Of a stretch of 64,000 nucleotides of DNA, positions 34,413 to 46,274 are shown piece by piece. The notes under the pieces were generated by a model that was given only the letters and a program-made list of their open reading frames with translations, made no database searches and was not told the DNA's origin. Numbering within the stretch: position 1 is the stretch's first letter; the number at the start of each line of letters is the position of its first letter. Origin of the DNA: Dendronephthya gigantea. Lineage: Eukaryota; Cnidaria; Anthozoa; Malacalcyonacea; Nephtheidae. The translations under genes and the position numbers were made by a program. The stretch covers positions 1-64,000 of the forward strand of contig NW_021163173.1 of assembly GCF_004324835.1 (NCBI RefSeq), read 5' to 3'.

Positions 34413-35524
34413 CTCACTGGGGCTTATTTGTTTGACTCAAGCGGAAATATTTTTGGATAATAAACCATTACCACTTACTGCTGTATCTAATGAAATCTAT
34501 AATCATATCAGAATATACTTATTTACTCTATTTGAAATTTATGCACAATTGATGGGTTTTTAAGAAATAAATTTCCATATGGAATAATATTTCTCAGCTA
34601 ATGCTTTTTGCACTTTTACAGTGTCCTTCATCTATTGCACAACAATCTCCTCAGCAGCCAGATGTTTAGTTTGGAGACAGCCCATTCTTGTCTCCTGCGC
34701 TTCTTGCAACAATTTCGCATAGCCCTTTTCTTTAAAGATGAGGTAAAGTCCGTTCTGCGCATATATTCCGCGCAGCAACACATTCCATCAGTGGGGGAGC
34801 AACTTTTGGAATGTTAATGATATGCGATATTAGCGCGTTGTATTACAAACAGACAGTTCGGGAGCACAATTATTTTATTTTATGTTTCCCAAGGCGGAGA
34901 GGCTTGAATTGTGAGTGATAAAGATAAGGCTGCCAGAAAAAAGCAATATTATCGTGAAAGGGATGGTTCAAGAATTTATTTCATGAATGAGGACCCGAAA
35001 TGGCGAGGCTATTTGTCATCGTTACAGACGCTACTTTCTCGCTTGTCCTACAATTACAAATATATAAAGTTTTAAGTAATGGTTTATTTACAAGCTTCAT
35101 TTTATATAATAATACTTTCTTCAAAGTATAATATAAAAAAAGCATATTCATCACAGCCGGTCGAGCGAGAATGAGAAGAAAAAAAGAAAATTAAAACGGC
35201 GCATACGTCAAGTAAAGATTATATAACAAACGTAAACAAACATTGTCTAGAGGCTTGGAGAAGGACTGTCACCATGAGAAAACCTCATCTTGTCCACAAT
35301 CAATACACCAGAAGCTGATGCTATGGGATTAGAGAGAATGGTTAGCTACACTTGAAGGTCATGCCATACCAGTAAATGCCTTGTTCTTTGTCCCAATACT
35401 TCAAAAAAATATACCAAATTCACATACATAACTTTAAAACTGGCAAAAAAGCACAAAAATGGTAACAACCACCCCAAATGATCAAAGACTGGACAGTTCT
35501 CATGCATTGTTTGGTACACAGCTA

Positions 35525-35659
35525 CACAATGCTTTGCTGCTCAGTTGTTCACAGTTGTCGACAATATTGTTTAATATTGTCTGAGCTAAATTGGGTGTAA
35601 TATTGATAGTGAACAATATTGATGACAACTGTGAACAATGTGAGCAGCAAAACATTGTT
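35525..35659. repeat. Hairpin repeat, possible small MITE
   Basis: TTCACAGTTGTCGACAATATT (35548-35568) faces CAATATTGATGACAACTGTG (from 35616), with GCTGCTC and GAGCAGC at the outer ends. The inverted arms are about 45 bp with a loop of about 45 bp. No clear target duplication. A CAAACAATGTTGA-type core also appears at 22666. Confidence 0.5.
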
Positions 35660-35829
35660 CAATCCTGTTTATATCAATATTGCAACAAGTTGAGCATTTT
35701 TATGAGTGTGTACTACGCTAGCTATGTTTAATACTTCACAGCATGCCCAATATCTCTAATTGTCAATCTTTTTCTTGGTCTTCCTTTTGGGCAACGGCTT
35801 TTCTCTAACATAAGACCACTTGCGTTGCC

Positions 35830-37872
35830 TACCAGAATGCCGCCCAGAAACATTTTCTTTGATGGACTGTGGCGCAACATCTCTCAATGTTGCTATCTTG
35901 AGATCATTGTACCCAAATTCTGCTGTTGGGATATAATTTCTTTGCCCTTGTGCTCGCTGGTAACCAAGTACTCTTCAAAATTATCTTGGCAGAACCGTTG
36001 TTTGAGCACAAACTCCAATCCTTCACTAAGCAAAAACCTTGACAGAGCAATGATGGAATTAACAGTCATCTTCAGTCCAGTAAAGGTTTGAACAATCAAA
36101 AACATACGCCCTTTGTCATCATTGAGAATGGACCCTTCTCTCAAATCCACCAATGATTTCCAGCTTCCTAAGTATGGTAAGAACTCATCCTTATAGCCAA
36201 TCAAATCTGTTATCGTCTGCTTGTCAGTATGGTGCCAGCATTGGGTTCTGCTTTCGTTGATGCTCTGAAGTTGAACGAGCATTCAGGCAATCAAAAAAGT
36301 CGTTCATCATCTTACAAAATTTGGCAGTTTCACTTGCTTCACCTGATGAGTAATGATGCTGGAGAGCTTGAGCCACTGTATTGCTCAAGACTTGCACTGC
36401 AAAGCAAACCTTCATCTTTGCAAATTCTTAAGTTGGATATGCTCTATAGTTAACTTTTGTAACTGATTGCAATCCCAAATCAAGATCAGAATAGTATAAC
36501 TTTGAAATATGTTCCGAAAGTATGTACTTGTCATTGTTCCACAAATAATGAGTACTTGTCATTGTTCTACAAATAATGAGTACGTACCACTACGAGAATT
36601 AAAAAGACAGTTTCTTGCGGTCTTCAACAAATGTGGAGCATCGGAAAATAAATAGATCTTCCTGCTCAGGGCAAATAAGTTTGTAGTGTAAAGTACCAAA
36701 TCTCCAGAGCCTGGATCCACTAGGTCTGCATGCAGTTGAAAGAACAGGCGATTTGGTTACGCCCCATCAGATACAGCTGCACAAACCCAGAGGTTTCATA
36801 TGAGTTCAAGCACTGACACAGTCTTCCAAAAGAGCAGCATGATCTGATAAGATGTAACATCCTTGGTTAGGAAATAGGCAAGGGCATATTTCAAATCTAT
36901 AGCTGCACCTTCTAACAAAGAAAACAAGAGCATGTGTGCAAGCTCAGTTGAGCCTCTGACATTCAGTTCCTCTTCCCCAAGGTCAACGAAACCAATAAGT
37001 TCATTTGAATGTTTATCAAAAACCAGCTTTGATTGAATCTTCATTTCATCGAATGCAATTATAACATATCTTTGAGTATCAAAATACTGGTTTGTCTGAT
37101 TTTTCAACCGCTCAACATTTTCTGGGTGGAAACCAGCTTTAGGTGTAAAAAAGTTTCGATAGTCCCGCAAGGTTTTTTCCCTTGGTAGGACCAGATACTT
37201 TTGGACAGATTATTTTTGGAAATCTCTTTTTGCAACTGAGAAAGATGACCCTCCAGCTCTTTACAACCCTCTGCCTTTGGACTGTGGCGACCAACCGCTC
37301 TTTACTTGTTTTGGAGAGAGGTGCTTGATCCTTTACAGGTTGAGGTGGCACATTGCTCTTATCGTTCTGCTTATTAACCAGCCTTTCTTGTTTAATACAA
37401 CTGGAACAGGAAATGTCACCACAAAGCAATTCACCATCTAGTGATCTCAGAAAGATGCAAGCTTGAAAGGGTGTGCCAACTCTCTAGCTGGGACATGATG
37501 GTAGAGATGGTTGTATGATTTAGAGATTGCTTCACTTCACTGTATATAGCATGATTATCAGGCAGAAACCAATTGTATACTGCAACAGAAAAATTGAGCC
37601 CAGACGTCACAGAGCAAGTTATCTTGGGCAATGAAAATATTGGGTTCCAAAACTCAAAACTGTATTCTTCCTCTATTCTCAATCACCCTTTCATGTTTAC
37701 ATTCAAAATTTGATTTCTGAAACTGGCTAAATTGTGATACACAACAGGTTTATCCAATTCCTGTCGAACAACTTCTGTAGTGTCATACTAGCAGAAGAAG
37801 TAATGCTTTTCACTGGTAGATTTAAAGATGGCACTGCTCTACAAACCAATCTCTTGCGAGTGGGGGCTAAAA
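35830..37872 (-). pseudogene. P-element / THAP9-like transposase
   Basis: Decayed gene on minus. In order: AVPSLNLPVKS (37840 region), KDQAPLSKTSKERL, RDYRNFFTPKAGFHPENV, YVIIAFDEMKIQSKLVFDKH (first catalytic Asp) with NELIGFVDLGEEELN, then SDGA/PNRLFFQLHAD and IYLFSDAPHLLKTARNCL (second Asp, 36600-36790). QVLSNTVAQALQHHY with FFDCLNAR follows (36224-36415), then FLPYLGSWKSL and LLSEGLEFVLKQRFCQDNF (36282-35893). This is the order of P-element transposases. A stop interrupts SDGA/PNR and frames change between exons. The THAP DNA-binding exon is not seen; no TIRs identified. Confidence 0.72.
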
Positions 37873-38449
37873 AGTGAGAAAGACAGACTTAAATACACAA
37901 TGTAAACATGTACTTTGTAACAACCATCAAATCAGAATGCATCCTACTCGTTGGGTTGCTCTGTACAATGCTCTTGTATGATTATATGGTTGGCACTGTA
38001 AACATATAATCTAGTATATTTTTCTTTCTATTATGAAATATTCTGAATCAATGTATAATATATATAATGTACTTGGTAGAATTTTGCATGGAAATGTATT
38101 GACAATGGTGAATGGTGATCCCCTAGATCTAGTAGTTTCTGCATGCTCCTTAACACATGAGATAATTATATTGGAAATATGCATATAAAAGTTTAGTTTT
38201 TCGATCTTTAACGCAATGATACTAATAATATTTTTTATTTACAGTACACCCTGTGAAACATGCTTTGACTCTATCAATCCTACAAGCTATTCAATGAACA
38301 TAATTAGACATATAATCCCCGAGCGGCCGCAGAGCGCCTGCAAGGGTACTAATTCCGCTTGGGCAAATCCAAAGTTGTCCAAATTCTATGTCATGGATGG
38401 TCGACGTTGGTTTTGTAAGTTATGCGCATGTGCGAGTAATGTCTGGTAA

Positions 38450-39675
38450 TCAACAAACGTTCTGATGAACATGGATACAGTCAAGACAAAGCTGTGTGAG
38501 AGGAATAATTCATAATCTGCAAGCTTATAAATGTTTTCAAAGGGTATGTGTTTACTTTGTTTATTTCGTATTTCTTTCGCGGTACGAATGAGCCATATTT
38601 GTATACTCTTCAGCTTTTGTAGGCCGTTCATTTGTTAAATTTTCATCTTTGTATAATTTTCAGCTTTTTATGCAATCGCCTAAGCCTGTGAGAGGCTATT
38701 ACACCTTTGCTTTAACTTCAAAAAGTGTTTTTGAAAGTGTAACTTCAATTTTGGTATCAAAAATACACACTATATTTATAAAGTATAAAACTGTACCTGT
38801 ACTGTTTTAATCGTTTGAAACGATTTTAAACCATTACTTAATTGCTGGCATGGTATAATGCAGCAAAATTGAACAGGCAATGTTTACACTACTAGCTTTA
38901 TGATTATTTTTCTATTGAATGATGGAAACATCAGCTATAATATACTCAGTAAGATATAATAAGACTTGAGTTCTGTGTCATTTCATAATATAAGTTTAGG
39001 TCAAGTTAACTGAAATAGCGAGGGTTGCTGCATGCATGTTTTTCTAGTGCGCTATGAAATGGGCTGAAATTCACAAAATACTAAACACAGCACTATGATT
39101 AGGTTCGAAGAGTTTATATATGCATGAATTGTTGAATTCATGGTCCTCAGATATCTGTTCAATATTCTCAAGTTTTCTCAGTCTTTTCGCACAGTTATAC
39201 TCATTGCTTATGCAAAAGAAAATATAAATACACTTACGACATTCAATCTCTTCAGTCTTGAAGTGTTTCTCGCAAACATACAGCTCGCCTGAATCGATTT
39301 GGCGACATAAGCTTTTGTTTACAACTCCTTCGTAATCATGTTGAGCCTAGCCTCTTGAGTTCTCGTTGAAAATTCGTCTTTCCCAGACGGAATTCGAAAG
39401 ATACAAACTCCAGCATGCTTACTGCTGGTTTTGCATCCAAATATTGAGCAATTAGCACCGGGCATTGTAGAACAATGTCACTAAAAAAGAGTTTTTTCAC
39501 CTCGCAAGATATGGTAATCCTACACTCCTTGGTATAAAATTACTATGAGCTATTGTTTACGATCGCACACAATGCCCTATAGGTTCCATGTGACCAAGAA
39601 TCCAACATATTTCGTCATGTGATCAGGCCTTCTAAACCCTCCCCTATATTAACTACGAAATAGTTATACATTGCT
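38450..39675. other. No gene recognised
   Basis: AT-rich intergenic-like sequence; only short frames. A frame at 38330-38449 (KFYVMDGRRWFCKLCAC) hints at a small zinc-finger-like remnant but cannot be assigned. Confidence 0.4.
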
Positions 39676-39938
39676 ATGGTTGCCGGATTGTTGCAATATT
39701 CAATAGAAATAAATACATATTTAGTAAAACCAAATATATATTGAGCTGTTACATTTATATTTAATCAACCTATTTCAAACACTTTTACATTTAATAATTG
39801 ATAACTATATTCAATTCAATACGTTCAATACGTATTCAATAAATTCTGCACTTTCACATTCAATAATTGATTACTTTTACTCAATTCAATACATGCAATA
39901 TATATTCAATGAATTCTGCACTCCGGCGTGCCAGCGGT
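39676..39938 (+). mobile_element. Solo terminal repeat related to the integrase-HECT element
   Basis: Begins CTATGGTTGCCGGATTGTTG and ends CAGCGGTCTACA about 260 bp later, the same start, end and length as the TIRs at 2993-25061. It is filled with ATTCAAT motifs, many overlapping (CAATTCAATAC). The middle is diverged. It is either one end of a lost relative or a short non-autonomous element; no clear target duplication found. Confidence 0.65.
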
Positions 39939-40227
39939 CTACAAAGTAGTTGGGATAAACGTTATATTAGAATAGTTTTAAAACACCACGCAGAATCAGA
40001 ATAAATTATCTATTCTTTGAATTGCATTCGGCACATGAGAAGTTCGACGTTTGAAATAGGCCTAAGTCAGCTAAACACCTTAAACTTAATACATCCCTTG
40101 TTCCCAGTGTTTAACTTATAATTAACTGACAATGAATATTATTGTCGTTTTGTCATCATGTGTGAAAAAATGTGAAAATAAATAATGACTTCTACTAAAA
40201 TATAGTATATGTATTATTTTGTGTTAG

Positions 40228-40802
40228 GTGATGGTATAAGAGTCATCCGGTGTTGGAAGTTCCTCCTGCTTTACACCAAGCATGATACTGGTAGCCAGAA
40301 GTATTCCTTGGAAATACTGTACATGATGTTCCAGATTTACGCATTATTGTCACCCCGTGCAGCTCACCAACTGATTTGGAACTGATTTGTGAAGACAAAA
40401 CATGGTGCTGGTGGAAACATCTCCTTGGATTTGAACCTGGAATTTTTGAACAGGGTGGTGAAAGAGGCCATAAAGAAAATTGGTCCAAGTGCCAGCAAAA
40501 GGTCAATCGATAGGGTTTGTCACTGCATGTCAACAACAAAGGTGCTTATGGAGAATTTTGACAATGCTGTCAAGTTACGTAAACCTTCAGGCAAGCACGT
40601 AGCCCAGTCCACAACTAAGGACCTTCAAGCTATAGTGAAGGAATTGCTACATAAACAGGCATTAGTCAGAGTACCAGGACGATCATATCTGTGCTATGGT
40701 GGATTCAAACCCAGTTTATTAGCAGGATTTAAACTGCAAGATATGTATTCCTGGATAAATGAACACAAAAAACATATTCTACTCAGACGAAGAGCTCGAT
40801 GA
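40228..40802 (+). pseudogene. DUF6589-type protein, C-terminal exon
   Basis: After an acceptor TGTGTTAG (40220-40227) the frame reads GDGIRVIRCWKFLLLYTKHD, YSLEILYMMFQIYALLSPR, then NISLDLNLEFLNRVVKEAI, IDRVCHCMS and VRVPGRSYLC, ending at 40802. This is the conserved C-terminal order of the DUF6589 proteins that are multicopy in cnidarians. Their function is unknown and they are probably element-associated. One in-frame TGA at 40383-40385 (probably from CGA) breaks it. Earlier exons are not visible. Confidence 0.6.
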
Positions 40803-41194
40803 GTATGCTAATCATGATCTCGTTACATGGCTGCAACTTAAAACATCTGTAATTATCAGTTATTATATATGTACTATTCAATTTCCTGATTTTTTCCTAA
40901 TTCTATAGTAAGTTCTTTCTAGCTGTTGAGACTTATTCCCTTCTCTTTACCTAGTTCAATAAATTTGTTATTAGGGAATTGGTCCATTAATATTCACCCT
41001 ATTTCACTATACATACAACCGCAAAAAATGCTTGCACAAACATAGTTCAGTACTCTTTTTTGTAGCCTGTGTAAAGTTGGACATAGCACATGCTACTTTG
41101 TTGTGGCCATGTCATGAAATCGAACATAATATATTGCTAATGAAGCATAAATCTGAAAAACTCATTTTCATTCTACATTATGTGTCCCCACTAG

Positions 41195-42875
41195 TTAATC
41201 CCAAAAAAAAACTACTGGTATTAATGAAGCATCGTGTGATTCCTGAGTGTCATCTGTCAACATTGCTTCATCATGTGAGTCCAGCATTGGTAATAATGAA
41301 TCATCGTCACAAATTTCTTCCCAGTCCATATCTGCAATGATCTCAGATTCATCGTCATTATCTAAAACTGAGATGTTGGTGATATCACCAAATACATCAT
41401 TAATTAAGGACAAAATTCTGCATGCATGTTGCTCACGCCATACTTCACCGTACTGAATTACATCAGAAACAAAGAATATTTTGTAGCAATGTCTTAGGAT
41501 GCTTAAAATCTGGAGAGTTCCAAATTCCAATAGGACTGTTGGTAGGGTGACCGTATTGTGCATTTGTTCTGAACTTTCTTTACTCAGGTCTTTTTTGAAT
41601 GCAATTAGTTTTTCTTTTAATTCTTTTCTTTGTTGAACACTGACAGGTCTTGTTTGTTTAGACTCCTCATTTGTTGTGCTAAGAATTGTAAGACCTGAAC
41701 CTGGCAGGCACTGTGCTTCACCACAATTACATTTCTTAGCACAACTGTCACAACAAGTATGTCTATTGTTCACTGTTATGGGGACGAATCCAAACGGTTT
41801 CAAAAGTGATTCTCTTCTGCAGCCAGTTTCATCGTAAAGAATTTCTTTAATGTCACGGGAAGAATGTGAGGACAGCAGACCATTGTACAATAATATGCAC
41901 TCTGAGGGAGATCCATCTCTTCCTGCACGACCACTCTCCTGTACCTAACACTCTATGTTTAATAGTAACTCCAATGGAGTGTCCTTCCCAATATACTGAA
42001 AAGAGTAGTACAAATTCGATCGGTCAGGAGACTTGGACACAACTGCAGTATTCTTAGTCAACTGCAGACTTTCATAAATTACAGCCTTGGTTTCCTTTGT
42101 AGCTGATGCTGTAGCAACTATCATATTCACTTCATCAGGAACAAGTGACCGTAACTCTCCCAAATTTCCATACCACTTACGGAAAGGCAGTTCCCCTCTT
42201 TTAGCACCAGGTGTGCCCCTAAAGAGAGAAATTCAGATTTTAAATGACATGTATGAACATATTATTATTGTTAGTGGTTTAGTGAGAAATAAATTTTTTT
42301 TTTCAAATATAATTTATAAATATATAAACTTTGTGTTAAAAAATACGATGAAGAAATACATTCTTTTTAACCTACCATTGACTGATGCAATGTGCTTCGT
42401 CTACAGCAACGCACACCAATGATGATTTGATATGTCTGCTTGATAATATTCCTCTCCATGTCGAAGTGAGTAGGCATTCAGGCGAACCATAAATATGCGT
42501 GTAATGTCCGTTGATGATCTCTCCAACAAGTTTGTCATCGTGTTCATCGGTGACACAAACTGCCGATATGCCTAGTTTCTGCAAATAGCGGACCTGATCG
42601 TCCATAAGGGCTTTTAGTGGAGAGATCACCACGATAATACTGCTTCCAGAACTTCGACGATAAATGACCTCGGCCATAAAAGGTACCGCCTGGTAGATAA
42701 GCGACTTTCCATAGCAAGTTGGCAGACCAACGAAGACATCTCGCTTCGAAAAGAACTGCCGTAAAGCTTCACTTTGTTCTTCGTATAACGATGGTATTTT
42801 AAATACATTTAGCACTTTCTGAACCGCGTGATTCCAACGAGAACTTTCAACATCACCGTCGCTTCGAGCTGCCAT
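41195..42875 (-). pseudogene. RecQ-like DNA helicase gene with internal deletion
   Basis: Exon 1 (42875-42376) starts MAARSDGDVESS and has LPTCYGKSLIYQ (Walker A), VISPLKALMDDQV and DEAHCISQW, ending at a donor CAATG|GTAGGT. The intron (42375-42219) ends CTTTAG. Exon 2 opens in frame as W-GTPGAKRGELPFRKW and includes MIVATASATKET (motif III) and SPDRSNLYYSFQYI. After IEC and a stop (41945) the frame goes directly to VQESGRAGRDG (motif VI). Motifs IV-V, usually over 100 residues, are missing. A Cys-rich CCDSCAKKCNCGEAQC follows. RecQ helicases unwind DNA 3'-5'; this copy cannot. Multicopy RecQ-like genes of this type are common in marine invertebrates. Confidence 0.72.
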
Positions 42876-43309
42876 GTTGTATATTCGATGCCTTTATAAT
42901 TATGCATATTATGTGTATAATTATCAACACACGGGCCAACGAAAAGCGCCCTACTATGCGAATAGCTGATGGCCAATGAGAAATCGTTATCAAAATCCTG
43001 ACAAAGCTGACGTAGCTGTGCAAGCTATTGCACAATTGTTCACAGACGGAATTTACGTGAGGCCATTTCCGTCTGTGCACAGGCTAGCAAGAACAAGAGG
43101 GGATTTTGTTTTAGACCAATCAGCAAGTTAGTTTACATTTTCAGTAACCCAATCAGAATGCACAAATTTTGATAAAAAGTACAATACATACCATTTTACA
43201 TACTATTTCACTTGTGGGATTTTCATGGATTTGAATAGGGCTTGAAAAATTTGTTTATAAGTTCTACAACCTTCTTTGACATGATTAAATAGTTTCGAAA
43301 ATACGTCAG

Positions 43310-43530
43310 TTGGGGGGAAAGGGTCTCAGGAAAACGGCAAACTTTGAAAACATGAAGAAAGTAGATATATGGGCATTTGGTATGGTTATCTTTAATTTGG
43401 GAAATCCAAACTTGAAGTACCCTTTCCAGTTGGGTCTTTGGAAGGACATTCCTATATTTCAGCAACTACTGGATATTCTGCATCAAAAATCACCTCAGTA
43501 CTCCAAACTGCAGGAATCAATTTGTAGTCT
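43310..43530 (+). pseudogene. Protein-kinase C-lobe fragment
   Basis: Reads KKVDIWAFGMVIFNLGNPNL followed by KYPFQLGLWKD, the kinase subdomain IX block (D-x-W-A-F-G). No catalytic loop precedes it, so only one exon-sized piece is present. It runs directly into the next gene remnant. Confidence 0.5.
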
Positions 43531-44118
43531 AGTAGCCAGAAAAAGAAATTGCTCAATCAGTTGCCAGGCAAACTTCATGAGTACCTCTATCCAGATACAT
43601 GTGCAACAGTTTGCAAAATATGTTCATCTTTTGAAGATTATTATAACATGATATCAGATTGTAGTTTAACCAGGTAAGCTGCTGGTGATATATTTCAGAA
43701 AGAAAATGAATGGATTGAATTATTCTGCTCATTGAGAAACATTTGTCCTGGATATCAGAGAAAAAGGGTGATTCCATATATGCACGTAATGTTATACCAC
43801 ATTCCATTTTTTGTTGGGAAATATGGTTGTTTCAAACAGTTCACAGAACAAGGGGTAGAAAAGAATAATGATGATGCCAAGAAGGTTATGTTTAGAAAAT
43901 CAAACAAATGGGATGCTGCAAATTATATCCTGCGGTCAGAAAGCAGGCAGTAGGATCTTACAGAAAAGAAAAGGAAGCAAGGTGGTTACACAAAAAGAAA
44001 TCATGAATACTGGAAGCCAAATGGCAAGATGATGCAAAACAGGAGAGCTAAAAAAATGAAATCAGATATTTCAAACTTGCAAGTCAACCTTGATGAAGAG
44101 GATATGTCTGAGCACTAA
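43531..44118 (+). pseudogene. C-terminal part of an unrecognised multicopy protein
   Basis: Two readable parts separated by a probable splice site. KLLNQLPGKLHEYLYPDT with CATVCKICSSFEDYYNMIS leads to a donor near 43675. [51 protein letters not shown] and [14 protein letters not shown] follow, then after one stop KKRKQGGYTKRNHEYWK. I do not recognise the domain by name, but the GVEKNND and RKSNKWDAA blocks look like a widely repeated cnidarian protein family. Role unknown. Confidence 0.45.
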
Positions 44119-44129
44119 CTAATAGCAAT

Positions 44130-45800
44130 GATTATGCAAAGTGTACTGTCAAGGAGTTAATTGGAATCATCAAGGAAAAAGGCCTGTATAGAAAAGGACT
44201 TTCTAAATTTAAAAAAGTCAACTCATAGCCATTCTTGAGGAATGAAAAGTGTACTCATGTAGATTGGTTAGTTGCCATTAGTTGCTGATATATGCTTTCC
44301 TAATATACTTGCCCTAACCCACCCTGTAAACATTCCTTACACAAGAGGAAACCTGAGCACCCAGGGAAAACCCACAACTTTCTGCACAGTGTGATGTCCA
44401 ACTCTTTTCACATGAGCAGTCTGAGTTTGTTTGTATAATCCAACCAGATTTTTCTAAATATAGCCTAAGAATTAAGATATTGTACAGTTAAATTAAATTA
44501 AAGGTGGCAATGACTGCAAGCTCTTGCTCACTTTACCCATTCAGGGATGCATTACTATGTAATGAGGAGTTGACAGTCCAGATAATACATGTCAGTGGTT
44601 TGCTTAGGCATTGATGGGTTATAAGGCGATGTTACGAGTCACGAAATATATTATAGTAATTAATTAAATATGTAATGCATAATTATAAGGCACTAATAGT
44701 ATAATGATACCATTCAATGGTTCTATGGTTCTACGGTTCTATGGTTGTATGGCTCTAGGCTCTAAATTCTATATTGTTCTGCATGGTGCTGGTTGTATGG
44801 AACTGGATGGTGCTATTTTTGGTTGGTTTTTAAATCACTCTTTTAAGAGCCGGTAAAAGTTGCCCTCTGTTCGGTGTATAACCTGAGGGTTGCCTTCCAT
44901 AACTATTATTGCTTCCTAAACATTTTCACAACGGTTATGGTAAAATTTAGTATCCTTTAGTTTCCTCTATCGATCCTTCGTACAACTGGGATTGTGTAAT
45001 TATATACCTTCTGTATTTCTAGAGGATTAACTCTTTATATGAAACTGACTGGCAATGAATCTGAGGTTCTATAAGAATGTATGCATGAGCACAATTTCAT
45101 ATTTCCATTTGCGGCCTGTGATGCAGGAAAAGTTGTAAAAAAAAGTAAAGTATAAAGTATTCGGAATGTATACCGCAAAAAAGACTATATTGATTTTTGC
45201 TTATTGGCCATATATATATATATCATTTTCATTTGCAGAAATAACATAAAGTTTAGCTAGTATTATTATTTCTTTGTGCTGCATTTTTAGGGGACGATCC
45301 TGGGGTTCAGATCATATTGATTTTGCTTTAAAAGAGGAATCACAATGAAGAAGCCTAAATTTCGGTTTGCTTCCTTTACGCAATTGTATTGGAAAAGGAT
45401 GAAGACTCTGAAAGTGATTGTAATATAATTAATATAATTAGATCCCAAACATATTCTCTTAACTAATTTAGCTATGTTTAAACTTCGCGAGAGCTTTATC
45501 TATCGCACTATTTTGTATACTTAAAAGTGTATATTTAAGAACATTTTAACATAACGATATATATACAACTGTATACAATTGTATAAAATACACTAAAAGT
45601 AAAAAGTAACTATTAGTAGGCCAGTTATAATTGGCGGCGATTTGTTTACTGTGATTGCTAGTTGCAAAACAATTACTCCAAATATTTTGATATTTGCATA
45701 AGTTCAGCCAATTGGAAGTTTCAGTATATTATTTACCAGGAATTGACTTTATATGACTAATCTGCAAGAATGCTGCATGTGCGTGGCAAGTTCTGTGGAT
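44130..45800. other. No gene recognised; short GGTTCTATG repeats
   Basis: Between 44715 and 44790 the phrase GGTTCTATGG recurs with variants in tandem. The remainder is AT-rich with TATATATATA near 45210. No coding block seen. Confidence 0.45.
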
Positions 45801-45804
45801 AGCT

Positions 45805-46058
45805 AGCCAAATTCATATTATGCACGGGAAACTCATCTGAATATATATACGTATGATAGATGGCGTAATGCTAAAAAGTAGCTATATGGTAATAATTTTT
45901 TTTATTTTCTATCAGCCTTGTTCCGTCCTTAAGTACTTACGGGAATTAAGTTTGACTGGAGAATTAGGACGAAAAACCCTTTGTGACCAGTTCACATAAA
46001 ACATGTTTTCCGTCTTAGATGAGTTTCCCATCACTAATATGAATTCGGCTGATGAAAA
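45805..46058. mobile_element. Possible MITE, ~250 bp
   Basis: AGCCAAATTCATATTATGC (start 45805) faces the complement AGCCGAATTCATATTAGTG at the right end (46058). GGGAAACTCATCT is shared further in, so the TIRs are about 35 bp and imperfect. It contains no open frame. No clear duplication of flanking bases. Confidence 0.5.
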
Positions 46059-46274
46059 ACAGAGAGAGTTCCACAAATTAAAGAGGCTAGTATTACGGTT
46101 TAGATGCTACTTTTCGACATTTCAGTACTTTTTCTAAGGTTTTTTTGAAGATCGTAAGAACTGATAAAAACTCATGCTCTAAAATTAGTTCAATTAAGTT
46201 GTTATAAATTTTCCAAATTTCTTCTTCGTTGGTATTTTGATTGCTGTTTTTGCTTGCCGCACAAATTACCATAA

